Source: an uncultured Prevotella sp.
GTDB lineage: Bacteria > Bacteroidota > Bacteroidia > Bacteroidales > Bacteroidaceae
Length of the DNA: 64,000 nucleotides
NCBI GenBank assembly: GCA_947169185.1
Contig: CAMVOS010000005.1
Coordinates: 1-64,000 of the forward strand
Direction: 5' to 3'
Part shown: positions 26,836 to 34,703 of the stretch, piece by piece
How positions within the stretch are numbered: the stretch's first letter is position 1
Layout of the letters: every line of letters starts with the position of its first letter
Position numbers and translations under genes: made by a program
Notes under the pieces: model-generated
What the model saw: the letters and a program-made list of their open reading frames with translations, nothing else
What the model was told of the DNA's origin: nothing
The model's database searches: none

Positions 26836-29800
26836 ATGAAGAAATTATTGTTACTAATAGCTCTATGTGGGCTGATGAGTGTTGGTGCTTTTGCCCAGCG
26901 CATGACGGACAAACTGGATCGCGGTCTGGTGGCTGTAAAGACGACAGATGGTGTATTCATCAGTTGGCGCATCATGGGTGAGGAGTATTATGATGTCAAG
27001 TACAACCTCTACCGCGATGGCACAAAGATTGCCGAGAATCTGGATGTTTCCAACTACACAGATGCTGCAGGTTCTACTACCAGCAAGTACACGGTTTCAG
27101 CTATAGTACGTGGAAAGGAACAATCTCAAAGCAGTGCTGTCAGTGCTTTGACCAACCCTTGGTTGGAGATTACCATGAACCACGGTTCACTGACCTCTAC
27201 TTACATTCCCAACGATGCATGCTGTGCTGACGTCGACGGTGACGGTGAATTGGAAATCATCATCAAGTTCGATAACAGAAGCTGGGCTACAGCAGGCTAT
27301 CCAAAAGAAGGTTACAATGGCGAGTACTTCCTCATGGAATGTTACAAGCTCAGTGGTAAACGCCTGTGGTATATCAACCTCGGACCTAATATGGCCGATT
27401 TCCAGAATAATGAGCAGAATATTGCTGCATTCGACTGGGACAAGGATGGTAAAGCAGAATGTGTGATGCGTGCTGCCGATGGTACAAAAATATATATGGC
27501 CGACGGCACTGAGCGGGTGATCGGAGATGCTTCCAAGAACTATATGGTAACGGTCGGTGACGGTCAGTGGTTTGTCCATGAGGGTGCCGAATATCTTGTT
27601 TATATGAATGGTGAGACGGGTAAGCCCTACCAAGTGATGGAATACCCGCTGAAGCGCCTTGAAAGTGATGAAACCAATTTGGAGAAAGCCTGGGGTGATG
27701 GTTATGGTCATCGTTCTTCCAAGCATTTCTTCGGCGCTCCCTATCTGGATGGCCGCAATGCCAGCATCTTCTTGGCTCGTGGCATCTATACACGCCATAA
27801 GATGATTGCCTACGACGTGAATCCCAAGACGCATGAGTTGACGGAGCGCTGGCGTTGGAACTGCAACGACTCCTCATCACCTTATTATGGTCAGGGCTTC
27901 CATAACTATGCTGTTGTCGATGTGGATTGGGACGGTCGTGACGAGATATGTTTCGGCGGCATGGTAATCGATGATAATGGCAAAGGTCTCTCCACTACAG
28001 GCTTAGGTCATGGCGACGCACAGCATCATAGCGACTTCGACCCTTATACATGGGGACAAGAGATTTATACTTGTCAGGAAGAAAAACCCAACAACTGTTA
28101 TCGCGACGGAACAACATCCAAGATTCGCTATCGCTCAGTAGGTGGTAACGATGACGGACGCTCCATGGCCGGTAATTTCTGTAACGATTATCCCGGTGCA
28201 ATGGCCTATTCTGGTCATGACACGCCGATTAGCTGTGTAGCTAATGGCCATCTTGATGGCATGGTAAGTACGGGTGTCGGACTGAATTTCCGCATTTATT
28301 GGGATGGTGACCTTTGCGAGGAATCTTTAAATGGCAACGCATTGCGTAATGGTAATGGTGTCATATCCAAGTATAAGGTGGGCAATATCGCCACCTTGAC
28401 AGGTTCAATAACTAATAATGATACCAAAGCGACGCCTTGCTATCAGGGTGATGTCTTTGGTGACTGGCGTGAGGAAGTCATCATGCGTACTGCTAATAAT
28501 AATATCCGTATCTACACCACAACTGCCGAAACCAAATGGCGCAACTACACGCTTTGGCACGACATGCAGTATCGTAATGCCATGGTATGGCAGATGTGCG
28601 GCTATAATCAGCCACCTCATGTCAGCTACTTCCTTGGCGAATTGGAGGGTATCACACAGGCACCTCCTGCACTTACCATGACCAATCGTCAGGAAATTGC
28701 AAACGGTGGAACCATCACCACATCCGATCAGGCTCTGATAACCTGTGAAACCAATGATATGGAGGTGACTGTCAGTGACGCTTGCGAACCTTACATATTC
28801 ATTGACAATACGCCATCATGGGTTCAGGGCACCAATAGCACGTCAACCACCAATCCCGACATCAAATACCAGTACTATACTCACACCTTAAAAGGCGGTG
28901 CCTTTACAGGTGCTACGCGTGTTGTAAAACAGGGCGATGGCAAGCTCATACTTCCTGCTGTGGTTCAGAAATATACCGGTCCTACTGATATATGGGCGGG
29001 TACTTTACAGTTTGACGGCACTTTAGAGAGCAGTCCTCTATGGCTCAACCGCCACACTACGCTCATCTCTGAAGGTGGTCAGTTCTTAGGCGGTATCACA
29101 GCCGACTATAATGCTACGATTTATCCTGGAGGACAGAATAAGGTCGGCACGATGACAGCTTCTACCGTCCTATTAGGTTTTGGTTCACGTATCGTCTTCG
29201 ATATTAACGGAACCAATGCCGACCTGTTGACAGCCCAGAAGTTAACCATAGAAAAGAAGGTATGGCCTAATGGTGGCGGTCCTCGCTACGATTCACCCAT
29301 CTTCCAGATTACGGGCAATCCTGAGGCAGGAAGCTATTCACTGGGGGCTGTTTCAGAGATTGTAGGTAACATCGGTGATGTTATCATAGAAGGTTTGACA
29401 GGCAAAAAAGCCACCCTTGACTATGCTGACGGCAAGTTGACATTGACCATTCAAGGTTATCAACCTGCCGACTTGACATGGACTGGTGCCGATGGACTCT
29501 ATTGGAATACCGATGAGTCAGCAAACTTCGTTGGAGCAGACGGCCAGCCTGCAGTCTTTGTTCCTGGCAGCACTGTCACATTTGATGACAATGCCCGCCA
29601 GACCAGTATCACTGTAAAAGGCAATGTTGCTCCTGCCGCAATCATTTTCAGCAATGAGACAAAGAACTTTACAATTAATGGTGACAGTATTGTTGGTGAA
29701 CCCACACTCACTAAGAATGGTACAGGTACAGTAACCATCAATAATATCAATCACATGGGTATCACCAATGTCAATGGCGGTAAATTGAATGTGACATCAT

Positions 29801-31350
29801 TAGCCAACAATTCAGGTCAGGAATATGGTTCGGTCGGTGGTGTCAACAAACGCATCCAATTAGCAAATGGCGCGACTTTGGGCATAAAGGCCACAACAAC
29901 CAGCAATCAGATACTACGTATCAGTGAAGGAGGTGGTATCGTTGAGGTTGCCAGTGGTGCTACATTGACACAATCTGCAAATATAACTGGCCAAGGACAG
30001 ACATTAACAAAGACTGGTTCTGGTACCCTGACTCTTGGCACCAATATGACTATCAGCAAGATGGTTATCAATGGGGGTAACGTAAATACTCAACTGAACA
30101 GCTCAACAAATGTCGCTTTACCCGCAACGGTAGAATTCCATAGTGGACAATTGAGCGACCCCAATAATCAGGGCGCCTATGCTACTAACGCCACTAATTT
30201 TATTGTTCCTGAAGGCAAAAACGGCACGTTGTTATGTGATCCACGATGCAATTATACGGGCACACTGACCGGTTCTGGTACGTTTACGGTTATCGCTGCT
30301 GGTGTGCGCGGCTATTTCAATGGCGACTGGAGTAAGTTTGAAGGTACTGTGGTGCCAGGTCTTCAAAAGCGTGGCAGCTACGATCCATCCTTCAACTTCA
30401 CCAATTCAAAGGGATTACCCAAAGCCACATTACGTCTGAACAGTGGTGTTACGTTCTCAAACAATGATCCTGATGGTAGCAAAAACCGCTCCTATAATGT
30501 CACTTTAGGTTCTGTAACTGGTACTGGAACGTTGGCTGGTAATGGTACTTATACTATCGGTGTTGATGATAAGGACTTTACTGTTAGCTTTAAGTCTACT
30601 TCTCCTATTGTCAAGAGTGGTCAAGGTTCGATGTTCCTGACGGCAGGCAAATTCTCTGCACCTCTTACTGTCAGCAGTGGCAAACTGTCGTTCTTTACAA
30701 CTCAAGGCACTTCACTAATAGGCAACAATTCCATCACTGTGAAGTCTGGTGCTGCCATCAACGGTTTTGGTCAATTGGCGACATTGGCATTGGAAAACGG
30801 TTCAGAGTTGACGATATATTATGTGGATGAAGATGACGATGCCACTTCTGGAACATTGACGACAACTGGCAAAATGAATGTCGCTGAAGGTGCTAAAGTC
30901 ACTTTTGTCATTGAAACAGCAGACCATTATTCCAAGTTACAACCCAACTCGCTGACAATGAATGGTACAGTAGCTGTTGTTCTTGGCAATGCGTATGCCC
31001 CCAAGAAAGGGGATAGCTTCTCGCTATGGACAACTGAGGACTTTGGCGGTACACCGTCTTGGACATTACCCCAATTACCTTCAGGCCTCTATTGGGATGC
31101 TTCTGACTTGGCAAAAACTGGTGTATTGCGCATTACTGATGACCCCGCAGCCTCCATTAGTCTGATTGCTGGTGACACACAGATAAAGTGCGAGGTATTT
31201 ACTATAGCAGGTGTATGTCTTGGTTCATTCCAAACACAGCGCAGCCAGATGCGTGCCAACATTAAGAAGCTTGGCGTTGTGTCTGGAACCTATATTGTCC
31301 GGGTGACAACAGGCCGAACTACAAGTACCGAGACAGTGGTTATCCGCTAA
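26836..31350 (+). CDS. Giant PL11 rhamnogalacturonan lyase with autotransporter-like repeat region (copy 2)
   Basis: 1504 aa, about twice the family's usual size. Signal peptide ends VGAFA. Residues about 22-620 are the PL11 catalytic propeller (LDRGLVAVKTTDGVFISWRIMG, DVDGDGELEIIIKFD, LGHGDAQHHSDF, GDVFGDWREEVIM). Residues about 630-1420 are Thr/Gly/Asn-rich beta repeats similar to autotransporter passenger repeats (LTKNGTGTVTINNINHMG, LTKTGSGTLTLG, KSGAAINGFGQL). The end (VFTIAGVCLGSF ... GTYIVRVTTGRTTSTETVVIR) resembles a type IX sorting domain. The repeat region probably extends the enzyme from the surface or binds substrate. Own promoter and terminator. Confidence 0.85.
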   Translation: MKKLLLLIALCGLMSVGAFAQRMTDKLDRGLVAVKTTDGVFISWRIMGEEYYDVKYNLYRDGTKIAENLDVSNYTDAAGSTTSKYTVSAIVRGKEQSQSSAVSALTNPWLEITMNHGSLTSTYIPNDACCADVDGDGELEIIIKFDNRSWATAGYPKEGYNGEYFLMECYKLSGKRLWYINLGPNMADFQNNEQNIAAFDWDKDGKAECVMRAADGTKIYMADGTERVIGDASKNYMVTVGDGQWFVHEGAEYLVYMNGETGKPYQVMEYPLKRLESDETNLEKAWGDGYGHRSSKHFFGAPYLDGRNASIFLARGIYTRHKMIAYDVNPKTHELTERWRWNCNDSSSPYYGQGFHNYAVVDVDWDGRDEICFGGMVIDDNGKGLSTTGLGHGDAQHHSDFDPYTWGQEIYTCQEEKPNNCYRDGTTSKIRYRSVGGNDDGRSMAGNFCNDYPGAMAYSGHDTPISCVANGHLDGMVSTGVGLNFRIYWDGDLCEESLNGNALRNGNGVISKYKVGNIATLTGSITNNDTKATPCYQGDVFGDWREEVIMRTANNNIRIYTTTAETKWRNYTLWHDMQYRNAMVWQMCGYNQPPHVSYFLGELEGITQAPPALTMTNRQEIANGGTITTSDQALITCETNDMEVTVSDACEPYIFIDNTPSWVQGTNSTSTTNPDIKYQYYTHTLKGGAFTGATRVVKQGDGKLILPAVVQKYTGPTDIWAGTLQFDGTLESSPLWLNRHTTLISEGGQFLGGITADYNATIYPGGQNKVGTMTASTVLLGFGSRIVFDINGTNADLLTAQKLTIEKKVWPNGGGPRYDSPIFQITGNPEAGSYSLGAVSEIVGNIGDVIIEGLTGKKATLDYADGKLTLTIQGYQPADLTWTGADGLYWNTDESANFVGADGQPAVFVPGSTVTFDDNARQTSITVKGNVAPAAIIFSNETKNFTINGDSIVGEPTLTKNGTGTVTINNINHMGITNVNGGKLNVTSLANNSGQEYGSVGGVNKRIQLANGATLGIKATTTSNQILRISEGGGIVEVASGATLTQSANITGQGQTLTKTGSGTLTLGTNMTISKMVINGGNVNTQLNSSTNVALPATVEFHSGQLSDPNNQGAYATNATNFIVPEGKNGTLLCDPRCNYTGTLTGSGTFTVIAAGVRGYFNGDWSKFEGTVVPGLQKRGSYDPSFNFTNSKGLPKATLRLNSGVTFSNNDPDGSKNRSYNVTLGSVTGTGTLAGNGTYTIGVDDKDFTVSFKSTSPIVKSGQGSMFLTAGKFSAPLTVSSGKLSFFTTQGTSLIGNNSITVKSGAAINGFGQLATLALENGSELTIYYVDEDDDATSGTLTTTGKMNVAEGAKVTFVIETADHYSKLQPNSLTMNGTVAVVLGNAYAPKKGDSFSLWTTEDFGGTPSWTLPQLPSGLYWDASDLAKTGVLRITDDPAASISLIAGDTQIKCEVFTIAGVCLGSFQTQRSQMRANIKKLGVVSGTYIVRVTTGRTTSTETVVIR

Positions 31351-31362
31351 AAGTGTTAATTT

Positions 31363-31399
31363 TACGGTGAATTGCATAAAAAAGGTGCAATTCACCGTA
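31363..31399 (+). terminator. Intrinsic terminator after the giant PL11 gene
   Basis: A 14-bp perfect stem (31363-31376 with 31386-31399, including ACGGTGAATTGCA) with a 9-nt loop, followed by TTTTTT. Confidence 0.9.
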
Positions 31400-31438
31400 T
31401 TTTTTCACCTTTTTCTTTTTCTTTTTGAAAAAAATCAT

Positions 31439-31446
31439 TAACTTTG
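31439..31446 (+). promoter_or_regulatory. -7 element of the 992-aa secreted protein gene
   Basis: TAACTTTG, 60 nt before the ATG. No TTG is found at 19-20 bp upstream; the region there is T/C-rich. Confidence 0.55.
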
Positions 31447-31506
31447 CAGCGACTAATGAAGTATATTTGCAAATAACCATTTTTATAACTAAAACATTTT
31501 TATAGT

Positions 31507-34485
31507 ATGAAAAAAAGACTACTTATGCAATTGTTAGCTGTGGTCTGTGTAGTAAGTGCTTACGCTTTAAACGTTGGTGACTTCATCTACTCTCCTACAG
31601 CAAAGTTTGCCGTTACTGGTGAAAACCTGGTAACAAACGGCTGCTTCGATCAGGGCGATGGTTCTGAAGGATGGAGCAATCTGCAGGGCACAGCTTTGGC
31701 AGACAACTGGAAGATTTCCACCAAGCAGGGACCTAACGGTGAGAATGTCATTGAGAGCCTCTCGGCCTCTTCTGACTCTATTGCCTACCTGACTCGTTCA
31801 TGGGAATTGCCTGCAGGAACTTACGCTGTATCATTCTGGATTCGTGGTGCTAGCGCAGGTGAAACAACCGTGGGTGTAGTTAACAACAATGGTGACTACA
31901 CAACTCCTGGTGACAATTACATCAATTTCTTCGTCGCTGTCGCAGGTACAGCCTCTATTGAGACACCTATCCTGACTGGTCAGTCATTCAACACAGAATG
32001 GACACAGATTGTAGGTAATGTCACACTGGCTGAGGCTAAGTCTGTTTGCTTCGCAGCAAAGGCTGTTGCCACTGGTATTCAGATGACAGGTTTCGAGATT
32101 TACCCTGTTACTGAGGTTTACGATACCCGCATCATGCAGCGTACCATCGACTTCATGAACACATTGATTGCTGACGAGAACCTCCCTGACAAGAGTGCAT
32201 TGGAAGGCCCAATGGCAGCTCTGCTGAGCATGGTCAACGATCCTGCTGCTACTGCTGACAAGGAAGCCATGACGCAGATGATGGATTCTGAAATTGAACC
32301 TATGATTGTTCAGTTCTTTGATGACAATGCTGGTGACACCGAGTCTGGTGACTGGTCAAAACGTGCATCAATTAACTGGAATAACCTGAATAATGCTACT
32401 ATTACTGGTAGCTGGAATACTTTAGGCGTTCGTTGGGGATTCTCTGCAAACGATGAGTCTTTGGAGCGTCCTGCTGGTGACGGTTATGTGCTGTCGGCAG
32501 GTATCCAGCGTAGCTACAACCTTGACCACGTAGGTACACAAGTAACTCGTAGCGACTTACCTGCTGGCAAGTATCTTATCTATATTGAAGCTCAGGCAAC
32601 AGCTGCCGCCAACAATGCTTCTCCTTATGGCACAAACGATTCTCGTCCTATTGTTGGTCCTACACTTTGGGTTGGTACAGACTCTGTGACATTGGAGAAC
32701 GACACCATCAAGAGTAGCTACTGGAAGCGTTATTATCATATTGCTGAAGTGAAGGAGGGTGAGAGTGTTGAAGCTGGCTTCCTGTTCCCAACATATACTG
32801 ACGGTAAGGGTGGTCGTTACAGCTTGCGTAACGCCATGTTCCGCAAGGTAGGAAGCACTACCACTCAGATTATTTATGGTCTACGTATCAATGACGTCAA
32901 CAAACAGCAGGTTGAACTGAGAAACCGCATGGACAATTACCTGAACGATGTGGCCGACAAGTACTGGGGTAAGGACTCTCTCCGTAACGCCATTGCTATT
33001 GCCACACCGCTCTATGAGAATTCTCTGACGATTGTTGCTTCTGACGGAACAAGTACTGTTCCTGTTACTGAAGAGGGTGTTGAGCAGCTGACAGAGCTTC
33101 GCGACTCTGTACTGTTGGTACAGGTGAATCAGATGGGCCGTGCCAAGAACTGGGTCATCAACATCAATAAGATTCAGGATTCTCTGCGCGTAGCTATCAG
33201 CGATGCCAATGCTTCACTGGCCAGCGAGGGTTATGTTAAAGCTGATGCTGGTTTGCGCACATCGCTGACAAGCGCTGTGGCTACAGGCCAAGGCCTGATT
33301 GACGGTCTTGCCGTTATCGATCCCGTTGCTGCAACCATCGAGATGAACCAGACTCATACAACAGCCAAGAACAATATCCGTCAGGCTCGTCAGGACTTTG
33401 AGATCTCTGCCGCAACACGTGCTTATCCCGCATCTATCCAGCTCACCAATCCTGGCTTTGAGGCATGGACTACTAATACGAACTATTCTTCAGACCGTAC
33501 CGTCAATGGTTGGAACTTCTTCTGCGGAACAGACATCAAGCAGTGGCAGCTCCGTCCGGGCAATGAATTTGTAAAGAGCGGTGTTATCGCCAATGCATGG
33601 CGTGGTACAACCGTAGCTCCTATGGGTAAGATGAACCAGAAGGTGACACTGACACAGCCCGGTCTCTACGAGTATCGTGTGAAGGCTTACGCTGTTGACG
33701 ACACATGGGCACAGTTTGTAGCTTGTCCTAAGAGTGGTATTGTTTATGTTGAGGATGAAGACACTGGTGATGACGTAGGTGTTGATACTATCTACTGCCC
33801 ACGCGTTTTGGTATTCTTCGGTCCTGACGGCGGTGCCGACTCTCTGGTAGTTTCTAAGAGTGTTGCCTTTGGTGGCTTCGACAATGGTGGTGGTCTGTGG
33901 AACGGCTATCGTCCTCTGAGCTACTCTGTCTTCTACAATAAGAAGACTTCCGAGCCTGAGGTATTCGAGTTTGGCTTTGAGTCGAAGGAGAATCAGGCTG
34001 CCATTGGTGTCAACGGCTTTGGCTTTGGCGATAACGAAATCTTCTTCGTAGGTAATGAGGCTGACTATATTGCTGCTGCCGACAAGATGTTGACTGACGA
34101 GGCCGCTAAGGTTAAGGAGATGATGGCTGCACATGAAGGTGACGACTGGATTAAGTGGAAGGTTAAGCGCTACCTCTTCGACCACTCTTATCCTGAGTAT
34201 GTCACCACAAAGGCACTTTACGATTCTTCAGTACGTCCTACTACCGCCGCTGGTCTGCAGAATGCAATTCTGAGCCTGCGTGAGATGGCTTCTCTGCTCG
34301 ATCCTAAGTACGAGCCCATTGAGAAGGATGCCATACCTACAGCTATCAACATGATTGAGAACGCCAATGTACAGAGCGCATTTGCTAAGCAGGGTGTTTA
34401 CAACCTGCAGGGTGTGAAGATGGATGGTAAGAACCTCTCTCGTGGTCTCTATATCATCAATGGTCGTAAGTTTGTGGTTAAGTGA
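31507..34485 (+). CDS. Large secreted protein of unknown function with carbohydrate-binding-like modules
   Basis: 992 aa, signal peptide ending SAYA. Two segments look like lectin-type jelly rolls: residues about 35-200 (NLVTNGCFDQGDGSEGW) and about 640-830 (LTNPGFEAWT ... VNGWNFFCG). A third beta-rich unit lies near 280-460. Helical spacer regions (about 200-270 and 475-635) separate them. The tail GVYNLQGVKMDGKNLSRGLYIINGRKFVVK is a good type IX sorting-domain match. No catalytic motif is recognised. Its position between PL11 genes suggests binding or presentation of pectic glycan. Not assigned to any family. Confidence 0.7.
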   Translation: MKKRLLMQLLAVVCVVSAYALNVGDFIYSPTAKFAVTGENLVTNGCFDQGDGSEGWSNLQGTALADNWKISTKQGPNGENVIESLSASSDSIAYLTRSWELPAGTYAVSFWIRGASAGETTVGVVNNNGDYTTPGDNYINFFVAVAGTASIETPILTGQSFNTEWTQIVGNVTLAEAKSVCFAAKAVATGIQMTGFEIYPVTEVYDTRIMQRTIDFMNTLIADENLPDKSALEGPMAALLSMVNDPAATADKEAMTQMMDSEIEPMIVQFFDDNAGDTESGDWSKRASINWNNLNNATITGSWNTLGVRWGFSANDESLERPAGDGYVLSAGIQRSYNLDHVGTQVTRSDLPAGKYLIYIEAQATAAANNASPYGTNDSRPIVGPTLWVGTDSVTLENDTIKSSYWKRYYHIAEVKEGESVEAGFLFPTYTDGKGGRYSLRNAMFRKVGSTTTQIIYGLRINDVNKQQVELRNRMDNYLNDVADKYWGKDSLRNAIAIATPLYENSLTIVASDGTSTVPVTEEGVEQLTELRDSVLLVQVNQMGRAKNWVININKIQDSLRVAISDANASLASEGYVKADAGLRTSLTSAVATGQGLIDGLAVIDPVAATIEMNQTHTTAKNNIRQARQDFEISAATRAYPASIQLTNPGFEAWTTNTNYSSDRTVNGWNFFCGTDIKQWQLRPGNEFVKSGVIANAWRGTTVAPMGKMNQKVTLTQPGLYEYRVKAYAVDDTWAQFVACPKSGIVYVEDEDTGDDVGVDTIYCPRVLVFFGPDGGADSLVVSKSVAFGGFDNGGGLWNGYRPLSYSVFYNKKTSEPEVFEFGFESKENQAAIGVNGFGFGDNEIFFVGNEADYIAAADKMLTDEAAKVKEMMAAHEGDDWIKWKVKRYLFDHSYPEYVTTKALYDSSVRPTTAAGLQNAILSLREMASLLDPKYEPIEKDAIPTAINMIENANVQSAFAKQGVYNLQGVKMDGKNLSRGLYIINGRKFVVK

Positions 34486-34487
34486 GA

Positions 34488-34514
34488 ATAAAGCAGAGCT
34501 CGCTCATGCTTTAT
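34488..34514 (+). terminator. Stem-loop just after the 992-aa gene
   Basis: ATAAAGCA pairs with TGCTTTAT, and an inner GAGC pairs with GCTC. No T-run follows, so this may be a processing or 3'-end structure rather than a full terminator. Confidence 0.45.
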
Positions 34515-34541
34515 CGAACGTGAACAAACTGAACAACGTTC

Positions 34542-34559
34542 AAGTTCGTGGTTAAGTAA
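34542..34559 (+). repeat. Repeat of the sorting-domain 3' end
   Basis: AAGTTCGTGGTTAAGTAA repeats the gene end at 34468-34485 (AAGTTTGTGGTTAAGTGA) with two differences; both encode K-F-V-V-K-stop. It looks like the remnant of a second gene's 3' end. Confidence 0.6.
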
Positions 34560-34583
34560 TTTACTACATCATCCATACTTATT

Positions 34584-34614
34584 AAGTCGGGAAGTACATG
34601 TTACTCCCCGACTT
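34584..34614 (+). terminator. Intrinsic terminator before the 925-aa gene
   Basis: AAGTCGGG (34584-34591) pairs with CCCGACTT (34607-34614), with further pairing AGTA/TACT inside, then TTTAT. Confidence 0.85.
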
Positions 34615-34629
34615 TTTATATAAAAGATT

Positions 34630-34659
34630 TTGTGGGTTCAGAAAAAGTTCGTACCTTTG
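34630..34659 (+). promoter_or_regulatory. Promoter of the 925-aa secreted protein gene
   Basis: TTG at 34630-34632, 19-bp spacer, TACCTTTG at 34652-34659, 44 nt before the ATG. Confidence 0.8.
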
Positions 34660-34703
34660 TACGCAGAAAACTAATAATTCTACTAAATAAATTATTAAAG
34701 CGT

